Positions 1-7,711 of a DNA stretch of 10,901 nucleotides are shown one piece after another. Position numbers and translations under genes: made by a program. How positions within the stretch are numbered: position 1 is the first letter of the stretch; the number at the start of each line of letters is the position of its first letter. The notes beneath the pieces were generated by a model that was not told the DNA's origin, did no database searches, and was given only the letters and a program-made list of their open reading frames with translations. Source of the DNA: Flavobacteriales bacterium (GTDB lineage Bacteria; Bacteroidota; Bacteroidia; Flavobacteriales; Parvicellaceae); contig JAAZYJ010000128.1 in the NCBI GenBank assembly GCA_014239715.1, forward strand, positions 1-10,901, given 5' to 3'.

Positions 1-1082
1 AAAAACTGATTGAAAAATATCAAGGAGAAAATAAAGAGTTACAAAAAGAAATAGAAAATCTCTTTGACAATAAAGAATTCAAGTACGAAAGCCAATCGAT
101 TGAAAAATGGCAAGATGCGTATCACACGTATAATATTTCCTCGCTAGCACAGGATTCTGTTACAGCCAATATAAGTGCAATTAACAAAAATGACAAGCGA
201 ATAAAGCCTTTGAGACAACCGTTGGAAAACAAAAGAATTGGTTGGCTTGCTGCCGGCTTGCTGGTCATCATTCTGGGAATATTGTTTACTCATTTCAAAA
301 AGAACAAAAAAGCAGACTGGGGAGCGATGCAATATCCACAAATTACACTTGGCATGATCGCCATATTCTTTTATGTCGGCGTAGAGGTCGCCATAGGAAG
401 TAATCTTGGAGAATTACTCAAACAAGATAATTTTGGAGGTTACGGCTCATCAGACATAGCCCCGTTTATAGCCATGTTCTGGGGAAGTCTGATGATCGGT
501 AGGTGGACCGGATCGATCAATGTCTTTCCGCTTTCAAAAGGCATGAAGCTATTGTTGAAGTTTGTTGTGCCTCTCGTTGCTTTTGGTGTTGTCCTGCTTT
601 GCTCAAAGCTCGCGGGATATCAGATTGATATGCTCTATTGGTATGTGCTCTGTGTGCTGGTTCAGATCGTTGCATTTGTAATTACAAGAGACAAACCAGT
701 TCTTACCTTGAGCGTATTTGGTTCCTTGGGAATGGTGGCTTTACTTATTGGCTTGCTTACTTCAGGAACAGTCGCTATCTACGCCATTTTAAGTTGTGGG
801 CTATTTTGCTCAATTATGTGGCCTTGTATCTTTTCTTTGTCCATTGCGGGAATTGGAAAATATCAAGGACAGGGTGCTGCATTTTTGATCATGATGATTC
901 TGGGCGGTGCTATCGTACCTCCAATTCAAGGGAAGTTGGCCGATTTTGAAAACATCGGAATCCAAAACTCATTTTTCATTGGTGTCATTTGCTTTGCTTA
1001 CCTCACCTTCTTCGCAATATATGTAGGCAAATTGTTGAAAAAACAAGGTGTATCCTTCGATGAGGAGATCGCAGGTCATTAG
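1..1082 (+). CDS. FHS-family sugar:H+ symporter (MFS), C-terminal part, 5' end outside window
   Basis: The reading frame is open from base 3 with no stop upstream, so the gene begins before the window. The TTG at 210 is internal and not a start. Bases 3-230 encode a Lys/Glu-rich hydrophilic stretch. Membrane segments follow, starting near base 234, and the protein ends at the TAG at 1080-1082. The segment at about 357-420 (IAIFFYVGVEVAIGS then NLGELL) is the characteristic TM7 motif of the FHS group (FucP/GluP/NagP), which takes up fucose, glucose/galactose, mannose or GlcNAc with protons across the inner membrane. I count about seven hydrophobic helices in the visible part, fitting TM6-TM12. 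The hydrophilic stretch before TM6 is long for the family. The following GH92 gene makes mannose a reasonable substrate guess, but specificity cannot be read here. Confidence 0.85.
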   Translation, partial: KLIEKYQGENKELQKEIENLFDNKEFKYESQSIEKWQDAYHTYNISSLAQDSVTANISAINKNDKRIKPLRQPLENKRIGWLAAGLLVIILGILFTHFKKNKKADWGAMQYPQITLGMIAIFFYVGVEVAIGSNLGELLKQDNFGGYGSSDIAPFIAMFWGSLMIGRWTGSINVFPLSKGMKLLLKFVVPLVAFGVVLLCSKLAGYQIDMLYWYVLCVLVQIVAFVITRDKPVLTLSVFGSLGMVALLIGLLTSGTVAIYAILSCGLFCSIMWPCIFSLSIAGIGKYQGQGAAFLIMMILGGAIVPPIQGKLADFENIGIQNSFFIGVICFAYLTFFAIYVGKLLKKQGVSFDEEIAGH

Positions 1083-1089
1083 GACCCTC

Positions 1090-1097
1090 TACTTTTG
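1090..1097 (+). promoter_or_regulatory. Possible Bacteroidota -7 box upstream of the GH92 gene
   Basis: TACTTTTG matches the TAnnTTTG -7 consensus of the Bacteroidota housekeeping sigma factor. It lies in the 98-bp gap between the transporter stop and the GH92 start. No TTG-type -33 element is visible at the expected spacing, so this is weak. The gap shows no clear terminator hairpin, so read-through from the transporter gene is equally possible. Confidence 0.25.
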
Positions 1098-1180
1098 TTT
1101 GCTAGTATCATGTGAAGTAAATTTTCTTTGTAAGTTTAAGCTCTTCTATCAATAATGGACTGACGGCAAATCGATACTTA

Positions 1181-4108
1181 ATGAAATATTACGCCTTACC
1201 GTTTGCGCTCTTTTTAGCATTGGGTTGTACCTACAACTCGGGAAACAGAGAATCTGAAAAAGCAAACACCCAATCCTCCTATGACCTAGTTGATCCATTC
1301 ATAGGAACAGGTGGCCACGGCCACACATTTCCCGGTGCAACAATGCCTTTCGGAATGGTACAGCTCAGTCCAGATACTAGGCTTGAAGGCTGGGATGGGT
1401 GCGGCGGGTATCATTATACCGATTCATTGATCTATGGCTTCAGCCATACACACTTGAGTGGTACGGGAATACCCGATTACGGCGATGTTCTTTTAACTCC
1501 ATTCACCGGCGAAACGATCAATCTGGAAGATGCGTACCAGCGCAAAACAGCACCCGGCACTTTTGAAAAATCAACCGAAAAAGCTCAACCAGGCTACTAC
1601 AAGGTCGTACTTGAAAATCACCAAGTGGAAGTTGAACTTTCAACCACAGAAAGAACCGGAACACACCGATATACAAACTTATCCGGAGAACAGCTCAATG
1701 TGCTCATTGATCTTCGGCACAGAGACAGGGTGAGGGATTGTGAAATTGACATTATTTCTGATCGAATCATTAGAGGTAAAAGAATTTCACAAGCCTGGGC
1801 AAACGAACAGCATGTGTATTTTTACATGGAATTTTCTTCACCATTTGAAGTCGTGCCGCTTATTAACATCGGCGAATCAGACCCAATTAGCAGTCAATTC
1901 TCTCAATTATCCTTCGGTTCTTTGGATTCCCTTTTAGTAAAAGTAGGCATATCTGCTGTTGACATGACTGGAGCACAAGGCAATTTAGAGAAGGAGAATC
2001 CGAATTTGAATTTTAATGAGGTACGTAATAAAGCTAAAGAAAAATGGGAAGATGAGCTGGGTAAAATTGAAATTGAAGGAGGGAGTGAAGATCAGCGTAT
2101 TATTTTTTATAGTGCACTGTATCATACCATGATCGCACCGAATATATTTTCAGATCAAGATGGAAGGTATAGAGGAGTCGACATGAAAATCCACCAAGAT
2201 TCCACCCGCTCAACCTACACGATATTTTCCTTATGGGACACATTCAGAGCTACCCATCCTCTTTATACACTGATCGACCAGGAGCGAACCAATGCGTACA
2301 TCAATACATTTCTTAAGCACTATGATCAGGGAGGGAAATTGCCAATGTGGGAACTGTCTGCAAATTATACAGGATGCATGATCGGATATCATGCTGTTCC
2401 GGTAATTGCCGATGCACACGTAAAGGGAATTACAGATTGGGACGTGGACAAAGCATTCGAAGCCATGGTCAGTGCAGCTACTACCGACCATCTTGGCATC
2501 AAACACCATATAAACCAAGGTTATATTTCAATGGGTGACGAGCCAGAATCGGTTTCAAAGCTACTTGAATACTGCTATGACGATTGGTGTATAGGAAGCA
2601 TGGCCGAAAGAATTGGAGATCCCAGAGCTAATGAGTTCTACTCAAGAGCCTTGCATTACAGAAATATTTATGACCCCGAAACCGGTTTTATGCGCGGGAG
2701 GAATAACGGCATGTTTCAATTTCCCTTTGACCCAACAGAGGTCAATTTTTGTTTTACCGAAGCAAATAGCTGGCAATACAGCATGTTTGTCCCCCAAGAT
2801 ATTTCCGGTATGATCTCGCTCTACGGAGGACCTGATCGCTTCGAACAAAAATTAGACGAGCTTTTCTCAACAGCGTCTAATGTAAGTGGCAGACATCAAG
2901 TTGACATTACCGGCTTGATCGGACAGTATGCTCATGGTAACGAACCGAGTCATCATATGGCATATCTGTACAATTACATAGGCAAACCATGGAAAACTGC
3001 AGAAATGCTATCCAAAATAATGAATGAGCTCTATACAACTGATCCTGACGGATATTGCGGGAATGAGGACTGCGGACAGATGTCTGCCTGGTACGTGCTA
3101 AGTGCAATGGGATTATACTCCGTAACACCGGGAACTGATTATTATGTGATTGGGCACCCTTTGTTCGACAAAGTTTCCATTAACCTGGAAAACGGTAAGA
3201 CGTTTACCATCTCTTCTAAAAGAGATGGAGAAAGCTCGTTTGGTGTCAAATCGTGCGAGCTTAACGGCCACAAACACAACAAAGCCTATATCGATCACTT
3301 CGATATCATGAACGGAGGTGAGCTTCATTTTGAACTAACAACCAATAAGGAACTACCCTTCGGTGCTAAAAAAGGAGATTTCCCAGTCACATCGATTGAA
3401 AACACTACCGAATTACCAGCTCCTTATTTTGTTGCGGATAACTATTCTTTTGAGGATAGTCTAATGGTAGAAATTAAAAGCTCCTTTCACGACGACATTG
3501 ACTATGTAGTTGATATCAATGGAGCTGCATTCGAATACAAAGACCCATTTTATATCAAAACAACTTCAGAAATTCATGCTTCTATCATTACTAGTTCGGG
3601 AGATACGAGTCACACTACTAAAGGTAATTTCAGAAAAAGGGATAAGGACATGAAAATTATCAAGGTGTCTAACTATGCTAATCAGTACTCGGGAGGCGGA
3701 GATCAAGCATTAGTTGATGGAATAGAAGGAGGATATGACTACAGGACCGGGTTTTGGCAGGGGGTTCAAGGAGAAGATTATGAAGTGACTATAGACAGGG
3801 GTAGCTCCCAATTTATAAAACGTCTTAGTGTGGGCTGTTTTCAAGATATCAGATCCTGGATATGGTTCCCGAAAGAAATAAGGGTCTATACATCTAGAGA
3901 CAATAAGGATTTTAAACTGCAAAAGACAATCGACAACAGCTTTTCCATCAAAGAGTATGGGAATTTCAAACGAGTTTTCCAGACTCAACTAAGTGTTGAA
4001 GCACGTTACGTTAAAATCATTTCCGTTTATCCAGGCGAATGTCCTGAATGGCACTTGGGTGCCGGCGGGAAATCATGGATATTTATGGATGAGATCAGCG
4101 TCAACTGA
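1181..4108 (+). CDS. GH92 family alpha-mannosidase lipoprotein with C-terminal F5/8-type carbohydrate-binding domain
   Basis: This 975-residue protein starts with a short signal peptide and a lipobox-like LALG-C16, suggesting a lipoprotein. GH92 enzymes are Ca2+-dependent inverting exo-alpha-mannosidases that trim mannose from N-glycans or mannans. Visible family motifs are the N-terminal block VDPFIGTGGHGHTFPGA (about 37-53), MWELSANYTGCMIG from 389, TEANSWQY (526-533, where E527 sits where the catalytic acid is expected), GNEPSHH (586-592) and GNEDCGQMSAWY (627-638, probably holding the catalytic base). GH92 cores are about 750 residues. The extra C-terminus looks like a chitobiase/beta-hexosaminidase C-terminal-like beta domain (about 746-815) followed by an F5/8 type C (CBM32-like) domain (about 825-975). 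It follows the sugar symporter by 98 bp on the same strand. The exact linkage specificity cannot be told from sequence. The ATG at 1181 has no strong Shine-Dalgarno site but gives the signal peptide. Confidence 0.93.
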   Translation: MKYYALPFALFLALGCTYNSGNRESEKANTQSSYDLVDPFIGTGGHGHTFPGATMPFGMVQLSPDTRLEGWDGCGGYHYTDSLIYGFSHTHLSGTGIPDYGDVLLTPFTGETINLEDAYQRKTAPGTFEKSTEKAQPGYYKVVLENHQVEVELSTTERTGTHRYTNLSGEQLNVLIDLRHRDRVRDCEIDIISDRIIRGKRISQAWANEQHVYFYMEFSSPFEVVPLINIGESDPISSQFSQLSFGSLDSLLVKVGISAVDMTGAQGNLEKENPNLNFNEVRNKAKEKWEDELGKIEIEGGSEDQRIIFYSALYHTMIAPNIFSDQDGRYRGVDMKIHQDSTRSTYTIFSLWDTFRATHPLYTLIDQERTNAYINTFLKHYDQGGKLPMWELSANYTGCMIGYHAVPVIADAHVKGITDWDVDKAFEAMVSAATTDHLGIKHHINQGYISMGDEPESVSKLLEYCYDDWCIGSMAERIGDPRANEFYSRALHYRNIYDPETGFMRGRNNGMFQFPFDPTEVNFCFTEANSWQYSMFVPQDISGMISLYGGPDRFEQKLDELFSTASNVSGRHQVDITGLIGQYAHGNEPSHHMAYLYNYIGKPWKTAEMLSKIMNELYTTDPDGYCGNEDCGQMSAWYVLSAMGLYSVTPGTDYYVIGHPLFDKVSINLENGKTFTISSKRDGESSFGVKSCELNGHKHNKAYIDHFDIMNGGELHFELTTNKELPFGAKKGDFPVTSIENTTELPAPYFVADNYSFEDSLMVEIKSSFHDDIDYVVDINGAAFEYKDPFYIKTTSEIHASIITSSGDTSHTTKGNFRKRDKDMKIIKVSNYANQYSGGGDQALVDGIEGGYDYRTGFWQGVQGEDYEVTIDRGSSQFIKRLSVGCFQDIRSWIWFPKEIRVYTSRDNKDFKLQKTIDNSFSIKEYGNFKRVFQTQLSVEARYVKIISVYPGECPEWHLGAGGKSWIFMDEISVN

Positions 4109-4120
4109 ATCAGAATAGTA

Positions 4121-5128
4121 TTACCAATCCTTAAAATACTTCGCGCTTACCATTTCGTTTTGACCGGTTGTGGCATGAGCATAATCAAATCCTGAATAAA
4201 TGGAATAGCCGCCCGCGTTCCCGAATTTATCTAAAGCTAGAAAACCTACCTGCAGATTCGTAACATCATCGTGCTTTTTCATGATTCGCTCAACAGCTTC
4301 CTTGCAGGCCTCTTCGGGTGTTGCCCCTCCTCTCATCAGCTCTACGACAATTGCACTTCCTGCAATGCGTATTACTGCTTCACCTACACCAGTTGCGCAA
4401 GCAGCTCCTACGTCTCCATCTACAAAAAGACCTGCTCCAATAATTGGTGAATCCCCTACTCTGCCATGCAGTTTGTAGGCAAGTCCACTAGTCGTACAGG
4501 CACCAGCCAAATTACCATTTGAATCGATGCCCAACATTCCGATAGTATCGTGATTCTCTCGGTTGATTATCGGTTGATACTTACTTTTGATTTTCCATTC
4601 TTCCCATGCTTTCCTGGATTTAGCTGTCAAAAGTTCAGTTTTTTCAAACCCTTTTTCTAAAGCAAATTCCAGCGCTCCTGCCCCCGACAGCATTACATGA
4701 GGTGTGTCCTCCATTACTTTTCTGGCAACGGATATTGGGTTTTCAATATTTTTAAGAAATGCAACTGCCCCGCAGCTGGATTCGTGATCCATGATACAAG
4801 CATCTAGCGTTACATTACCATCCCGATCAGGCAAGCCCCCCAAGCCTACACTCTGATTCTCCGGGTCTGATTCAGAATTTCTGACCCCAGCCTCAACGGC
4901 GTCAAGTATAGAACCGCCATTATTCAGCACTTCAATTGCAGCTGCATTAGCAGGGCGCCCATGATTCCATGTAGACACAATTATCGGGGAATTTGCAGCA
5001 GAGCTTTGGTCGCTTATTATTTTGGATTTTGCAACATCATCCAGAATACCTTCGGAACATCCAACAAGTGCTGCACCCGCAACACCTAAACTTGCTGTTT
5101 TGATAAAACTCCTTCTAGTCTTCATCAT
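4121..5128 (-). CDS. N4-(beta-N-acetylglucosaminyl)-L-asparaginase (aspartylglucosaminidase), Tat-exported
   Basis: An Ntn-hydrolase of 335 residues that hydrolyses the GlcNAc-Asn bond left after glycoprotein breakdown, releasing aspartate and a glycosylamine. The precursor self-cleaves in the motif NHDT/IGM, making T195 the new N-terminal nucleophile. GRVGDSPIIGAG (222-233) carries the Arg and Asp expected to bind the substrate alpha-carboxyl and amino groups, and CATGVGE (244-250) is also typical. The N-terminus has a twin-arginine signal, TRRSFIK (4-10), a hydrophobic stretch, and a lipobox-like LVGC (21-24). Folded export and lipid anchoring outside the cytoplasm are therefore likely. The start overlaps the end of the upstream BY-kinase gene by 14 bp, implying co-transcription. 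Two adjacent ATGs (5126-5128 and 5123-5125) are both possible. The 3' end faces the GH92 gene with only 12 bp between. Confidence 0.93.
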   Translation of the reverse strand: MMKTRRSFIKTASLGVAGAALVGCSEGILDDVAKSKIISDQSSAANSPIIVSTWNHGRPANAAAIEVLNNGGSILDAVEAGVRNSESDPENQSVGLGGLPDRDGNVTLDACIMDHESSCGAVAFLKNIENPISVARKVMEDTPHVMLSGAGALEFALEKGFEKTELLTAKSRKAWEEWKIKSKYQPIINRENHDTIGMLGIDSNGNLAGACTTSGLAYKLHGRVGDSPIIGAGLFVDGDVGAACATGVGEAVIRIAGSAIVVELMRGGATPEEACKEAVERIMKKHDDVTNLQVGFLALDKFGNAGGYSIYSGFDYAHATTGQNEMVSAKYFKDW

Positions 5129-7502
5129 CTATATAACCCTGGCCATAACCGTAACCATAACCGTAGCCATAACCGTAGCCATAACCATAACGCATTCCAT
5201 ATCCGCCACCATAGGCTCTCCATTTCTTCGTTTTGATGTTATTCAACACCAAGCCATAACTAGATACTCCACTTTTTCTAACAATTTCCTCTAAAAATTC
5301 AACTCCCTGTCGTTTTGCCATATTGGTGTGCATTACAAAAACACCAACATCTACTTGTTTTAGAAATACCATTGCATCACTGATCAAGCCAATTGGTGGA
5401 GTATCCACTATAACCACATCATATTCCTCACGAGCAAACTGAATAAGCTCTAGTAACTTTTCGTTGAGAATAAGCTCTGACGGATTTGGAGGGACCGGGC
5501 CAGACAATATAACATCGAGACCCATATCCGGCAGTTTCGTGATAATGTCCTTTATTTCAAGTTTTCCAATTAGAAATGAAGAAACGCCTTTTTCATTGGT
5601 TAAGTCAAATGCCGTTTGAATTTTTGGTTTATGAAGATCCAGGTCGATCAGTAAAACTCTTTTTTCTGATTTAGCTAAAACCGAAGCAAGATTACTTGAT
5701 AAAAATGTTTTCCCTTCTCCAGGATGCACCGAGGTTACTAAAACAACCCGTGCTTCTTTATCAGGGTTCAAATAGGCCAAATTTGTTCTCAGATTCCTGA
5801 AAGCCTCTGTGATTTGAGACTTCGGTTTTGAGTGGATCACCAACTGTTGAGTTTCGATCTCCTTGTGGGCTGGGATACCACCCAGAACAGCAAGGTTTGT
5901 GATGTCTTTAAGGTCTTGTACCCTTTCAATATTATCGAAATATATGTATCTGATGAATGTGATCAGGCCTGCTAATATGAAGCCAGCCAGCATAAAAATG
6001 TAATATATTCTCTCTTTGTTCGGGCCAACTTTTCCTATAGATCTTGATCTCTCAATAATTTTCATTTGCGGTGTTATACCTGCCCTAGCTATTTGTGTAT
6101 TGGCTTGTTTCTCCAATAAAAACAAATAAAGCTTTTCATTCACCTGGTTTTCCCTCTCGATGGATAACATGTCTCTCTGTCTGCGAGGAACCCTTTTCAT
6201 TAGCCCTGCATACTGATTGGTTTGTTTCGTTACATCCTTTATTTTCTGAGTAATGGCTATCCTGGTATCCTCTATATACAATAGAATATCTTTTTTCATC
6301 GTACTGATCGTACTATCAAGTTGCTGCATACCGGCATGCTGAAATCTAATGTCAAATTCAGATCGATTCTTCTGAATCTGTTTTGTGTATAATTCCTGCA
6401 AGCTCTGCTCCAAAAAATCATCTCTTTCCAGGACATAAAAACTAGGGGGGATCAGATTATGATCCTTAGTGCTTTTCATATACTTCTCCAGATTGTTAAT
6501 GGACTGCAGCTGCAATTCAAATTTCCTCCTGTCTCCATCATATTTAACCCACTCCTCAAAAAACTTATCCGACTCCTTATCCAAGTTAAGGATGGTTGAG
6601 TCCTTCCTATACATTTCCAGCTCGGTCTCAATGGTGTCCAATCGAACTTTTAACGTATCTATTTGATTTCCAATATGAAATAGCGTTCTGGCATTGATCA
6701 GACTATCACTTCTTTGCGAATAATTAATGTAAACCTGCGACAATGTGTCCAAGAACATTTTTGCCCTTACAGCAATTTCATCTTCCAATCGAATGGCCAA
6801 AATTGATGTGTAATCAATATTTTCAATAGACATTGATCTTCGGACCTTATTGACTAAAAAAGCTTCTGAATGGGCCACTAATCTGTACTTCAACTGTTTC
6901 AATCGTTCTTCCGACTTTTCATTCAGCTCAGCCCGACGTTCAGTTCTGATAATGTATTCGTTGGTGTATTCCTTTTCACCAAATTTGTGTCTTCTTGAAA
7001 CATTGACGCCTCCTTTTTCATAATCCAGCCTATACGTATGAATGTCTTCAATTGAAAAGCGTATCGACTTTTCATATAACGATCCATCCAGAATTTCCAT
7101 TTCAACCTTAAATGGCATGGAATTATACAGCTCCGTTGTTTTCAATCTGCCTTCAATGAAATAGGAGATCGTAAAATCGACCTTGGACAGAGCTTTCTGG
7201 ATCAAATCAAAAGAAGAAAGTACCCGTTTCTGATTACTGATGTCACCATACACACCCATGTAACCAATATTTTGGTAGATCCTATTTTGATATTGATAAG
7301 TTTCGTCGGAGCGCAATAATATCTGCGTCTCCGCTGCATAGATCTCTGTCATTCTATGCGTATAAAAGAATGCCAGGCTGGCGAGTGCCAATGGAGCCAA
7401 AACAAAATAGTACCAGTTCTTAAAAAAGATCTTATACAGAATTTTTAAATCTTCCGCATTGATGATTGGGGTATTTTTCTTTTTATTGAATTGTTCAGTC
7501 AT
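5115..7502 (-). CDS. Wzc-like polysaccharide co-polymerase / BY-type tyrosine kinase
   Basis: This 795-residue inner-membrane protein is of the PCP-2a/BY-kinase class, which controls chain length and export of exopolysaccharide or capsule through cycles of C-terminal tyrosine phosphorylation. A Wzz-type N-terminal region has TM1 at about 29-47. A long periplasmic part follows, probably coiled-coil at about 280-470, including a GNVR-like segment PRRQRDMLSIERENQVNEKL (439-458). TM2 is at about 500-519. The cytoplasmic kinase has EAFRNLRTNLAYL (567-579, the oligomer-interface motif), Walker A SVHPGEGKT (591-599), Walker A' VLLIDLDLHKP (616-626) and Walker B VVIVDTPP (696-703). The tail (764-790) alternates Gly and Tyr with 11 tyrosines, the expected autophosphorylation cluster. 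No polysaccharide polymerase or glycosyltransferase is in the window. It is transcribed divergently from the exosortase operon, which suggests a shared surface-polymer process. Confidence 0.95.
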   Translation of the reverse strand: MTEQFNKKKNTPIINAEDLKILYKIFFKNWYYFVLAPLALASLAFFYTHRMTEIYAAETQILLRSDETYQYQNRIYQNIGYMGVYGDISNQKRVLSSFDLIQKALSKVDFTISYFIEGRLKTTELYNSMPFKVEMEILDGSLYEKSIRFSIEDIHTYRLDYEKGGVNVSRRHKFGEKEYTNEYIIRTERRAELNEKSEERLKQLKYRLVAHSEAFLVNKVRRSMSIENIDYTSILAIRLEDEIAVRAKMFLDTLSQVYINYSQRSDSLINARTLFHIGNQIDTLKVRLDTIETELEMYRKDSTILNLDKESDKFFEEWVKYDGDRRKFELQLQSINNLEKYMKSTKDHNLIPPSFYVLERDDFLEQSLQELYTKQIQKNRSEFDIRFQHAGMQQLDSTISTMKKDILLYIEDTRIAITQKIKDVTKQTNQYAGLMKRVPRRQRDMLSIERENQVNEKLYLFLLEKQANTQIARAGITPQMKIIERSRSIGKVGPNKERIYYIFMLAGFILAGLITFIRYIYFDNIERVQDLKDITNLAVLGGIPAHKEIETQQLVIHSKPKSQITEAFRNLRTNLAYLNPDKEARVVLVTSVHPGEGKTFLSSNLASVLAKSEKRVLLIDLDLHKPKIQTAFDLTNEKGVSSFLIGKLEIKDIITKLPDMGLDVILSGPVPPNPSELILNEKLLELIQFAREEYDVVIVDTPPIGLISDAMVFLKQVDVGVFVMHTNMAKRQGVEFLEEIVRKSGVSSYGLVLNNIKTKKWRAYGGGYGMRYGYGYGYGYGYGYGYGQGYIDDED
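5142..5189 (-). repeat. Tandem 12-bp repeat encoding the Tyr-Gly tail of the BY-kinase
   Basis: Four consecutive 12-bp units of the form gccataaccgta (as read on the + strand) occur at 5142-5153, 5154-5165, 5166-5177 and 5178-5189, with one or no base change from the consensus in most units and two in the last. Each unit encodes Tyr-Gly-Tyr-Gly on the minus strand. Units are in frame, so gain or loss of a copy would change the tyrosine number without breaking the gene. Confidence 0.9.
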
Positions 7503-7522
7503 AGCATAGAGATCCCTCTTTG

Positions 7523-7551
7523 CAAATATAAGAGCCTATATGATATGGCAA
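7523..7551 (-). promoter_or_regulatory. Predicted Bacteroidota-type promoter of the BY-kinase gene
   Basis: On the minus strand TATATTTG (7530 down to 7523) is a perfect match to the TAnnTTTG -7 box, with TTG (7551-7549) 18 bp upstream as a -33 element, close to the usual 19-21 bp. Transcription would start near 7516-7518, leaving a leader of only about 15 bases before the ATG at 7502. The leader contains a small AGAG/CTCT dyad around the start region. Confidence 0.55.
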
Positions 7552-7585
7552 TGGAGTTCTTTTAGGTTTCCGAAAATATTTAATC

Positions 7586-7623
7586 TGAATTGGGTATTTA
7601 TTTTATTCTTCAAATCCAATTCA
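7586..7623. promoter_or_regulatory. 8-bp perfect inverted repeat in the divergent control region
   Basis: TGAATTGG (7586-7593) is mirrored exactly by CCAATTCA (7616-7623). The arm centres are 30 bp apart, about three helical turns. It lies between the two divergent promoters and could be an operator for a DNA-binding dimer or a looping site. AT-rich DNA yields such pairs by chance, so this is tentative. Confidence 0.35.
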
Positions 7624-7639
7624 ATTATGTAGCATAATT
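7623..7639. promoter_or_regulatory. 7-bp perfect inverted repeat (AATTATG-TAG-CATAATT)
   Basis: A compact dyad with a 3-bp centre, typical in shape of a transcription-factor operator. It is centred at 7631, about 70 bp upstream of the predicted start of the rightward transcript, a common place for an activator. It abuts the preceding inverted repeat. No regulator gene is visible in the window. Confidence 0.4.
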
Positions 7640-7660
7640 AATATAACTAATCGGCAATTC

Positions 7661-7694
7661 TGTTTTCTAAATCTATTCGGATTGCTTATATTTG
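7661..7694 (+). promoter_or_regulatory. Predicted promoter of the PID-CTERM peptide / exosortase operon
   Basis: TATATTTG (7687-7694) is a perfect TAnnTTTG -7 box and is identical to the one of the divergent BY-kinase gene. A T-rich TGTTTT (7661-7666) sits 20 bp upstream as a degenerate -33 element. The transcript would start near 7700, just upstream of the ATG at 7712. This argues against the in-frame TTG at 7682 as start, because it lies upstream of the expected transcription start. Confidence 0.55.
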
Positions 7695-7711
7695 GTTATC
7701 AAAGTTTGAAT

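Noticed and set aside
210..212. TTG at 210 as the start of the sugar transporter
   Set aside because: The frame is open from the window's left edge and at least half of the transporter fold would be missing; it is an internal Leu codon.
4109..4120. Shared bidirectional terminator between GH92 and asparaginase genes
   Set aside because: Only 12 bp separate the stops and I see no stem with a T-run here.
5142..5189. Short tandem repeat considered as a CRISPR-like array
   Set aside because: Units are contiguous with no spacers and are in frame within the kinase gene.
5022..5294. Plus-strand frame with alternating Ile/Thr/Val repeats
   Set aside because: It is the antisense shadow of the Tyr-Gly repeat and the kinase end; no independent start signal or family resemblance.
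7682..7711. N-terminal extension of the PID peptide from TTG 7682
   Set aside because: The extension overlaps the predicted -7 box and places polar residues before the signal peptide; ATG 7712 fits better.
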